A DNA stretch of 7,973 nucleotides from Verrucomicrobiia bacterium (GTDB taxonomy: Bacteria; Verrucomicrobiota; Verrucomicrobiia; Opitutales; Opitutaceae), in the NCBI GenBank assembly GCA_030424825.1, contig JAUHWE010000185.1, forward strand, positions 1 to 7,973, read 5' to 3'. Below the pieces are notes generated by a model that saw only the letters and a program-made list of their open reading frames with translations, had not been told where the DNA came from and did not search any database. Numbering within the stretch: the first letter of the stretch is position 1; each line of letters begins with the position of its first letter. The position numbers and the translations under genes were made by a program. This document shows, piece after piece, positions 7,552-7,973 of this stretch.

Positions 7552-7643
7552 GAGTTCCCAAGTGCTTAATCTTGCACCATGAAAAACTCGGATCCAGATT
7601 GGGTCCTTAACAATCCAAAACTTTAATCCATAAAATTACGCTA

Positions 7644-7973
7644 ATGGCAAAAGGCAAAACACCCCCCCTTCCTTCATCGGAAAATAAAGAGAAAAACGTA
7701 GAGATGGCGATGTCCGCGATCACCAAGCAGTTTGGAGAAGGATCCATCATGCGGCTAGGTAGTGGCTCGAGCTTAAACGTGGAGACGATTTCCACAGGTT
7801 CGCTTTCAGTGGACTTGGCTCTGGGTGTAGGAGGACTGCCCAAGGGCCGTATTTGCGAGATCTACGGACCTGAGTCTTCCGGCAAGACGACGCTTTGTCT
7901 CAATGTAATCGCGGAAGCGCAGCGCCAAGGGGGAATCGCCGCCTTTATTGATGTGGAGCACGCTCTTGATCCA
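7644..7973 (+). CDS. recA: RecA recombinase, N-terminal part (runs off window)
   Basis: RecA forms filaments on single-stranded DNA, drives strand exchange and triggers LexA self-cleavage in the SOS response. The first 110 codons are visible. An N-terminal lead of about 20 residues is followed by the helix that packs on the neighbouring subunit ([18 protein letters not shown], 22-39), then [20 protein letters not shown] (50-69), the Walker A loop GPESSGKT (75-82, K81 and T82) and [11 protein letters not shown] (100-110) with the catalytic glutamate E105. V104 replaces the alanine found in E. coli (IDAEHALDP). The remaining core and C-terminal domain lie beyond the window. ATG 7644 is the only start near the conserved N-terminus; an in-frame TAA lies at 7608-7610. 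The start is preceded by an A/T-rich leader without a Shine-Dalgarno sequence. No LexA box was recognised upstream. Confidence 0.97.
   Translation, partial: MAKGKTPPLPSSENKEKNVEMAMSAITKQFGEGSIMRLGSGSSLNVETISTGSLSVDLALGVGGLPKGRICEIYGPESSGKTTLCLNVIAEAQRQGGIAAFIDVEHALDP

Larger units (their letters stand above)
7214..7643. other. 430-bp intergenic region between the glutaredoxin-like gene and recA
   Basis: No convincing gene was found here. The region should contain the divergent promoters of the glutaredoxin-like gene (minus) and recA (plus). It holds several short inverted repeats: GACCG/CGGTC at 7251-7264 followed by five T, the palindrome CAAACGTTTG at 7372-7381, CAGGA/TCCTG at 7417-7429, GGCTC/GAGCC at 7471-7483, CAGAC/GTCTG at 7516-7542, and GGATCC/GGGTCC at 7590-7606. 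The 10-mer AATGCGGTCT occurs at 7256 and 7532. Two tiny plus-strand reading frames, 7444-7512 (22 codons) and 7579-7626 (15 codons), have ATG starts but no recognisable product or ribosome binding site. The length and structure would allow a long recA leader or a small RNA, which is not shown. Confidence 0.6.

Noticed and set aside
7536..7560. LexA/SOS box upstream of recA
   Set aside because: CTGT at 7540 has no matching ACAG after an 8-base spacer, and no TGTTC-N4-GAACA or GAAC-N4-GTTC pattern was seen in the gap.
7607..7843. 78-codon minus-strand frame over the recA start
   Set aside because: Antisense to recA and without family resemblance.

Overview
The window looks like chromosomal DNA from a bacterium with about 50% GC and conserved housekeeping genes. 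The best guess for the host is Verrucomicrobiota, possibly an Opitutae/Puniceicoccales-like lineage. This rests on the compact UvrC, the CGWS glutaredoxin-like protein and the lack of Shine-Dalgarno sequences before all five genes. It is an inference from general knowledge and has not been tested by a search. No phage, transposon, CRISPR array, tRNA or rRNA was recognised.

Layout: 1-609 (minus) is the N-terminal half of a CinA-family protein, cut by the window edge. A 67-bp divergent gap with a small hairpin separates it from a complete uvrC at 677-2152 (plus). uvrC and the convergent gltB (2233-6768, minus) share an 80-bp gap that holds a perfect 14-bp stem-loop, probably a two-way terminator. 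gltB encodes a 1511-residue glutamate synthase large subunit and has no gltD beside it. Upstream of gltB on the same strand, 106 bp away, is a small glutaredoxin-like gene (6875-7213, minus). A 430-bp gap with several small inverted repeats follows, then the first 110 codons of recA (7644-7973, plus), which runs off the window.

How the genes fit together: CinA, UvrC and RecA are nucleotide and DNA maintenance proteins. cinA and recA are often adjacent in other bacteria. Here they lie about 7 kb apart on opposite strands with uvrC and the nitrogen-assimilation gene gltB between them. UvrC is the incision nuclease of nucleotide excision repair. GltB makes glutamate from glutamine and 2-oxoglutarate and should need a GltD partner encoded elsewhere. 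The glutaredoxin-like gene may share a transcript with gltB.

I do not see a wholly new multi-gene system. The most notable observation is the UvrC: it has lost all four cysteines that bind the iron-sulfur cluster in E. coli UvrC and about 118 residues of the central region, yet keeps both nuclease active sites. Next come the orphan NADPH-type gltB and the structured gap upstream of recA.
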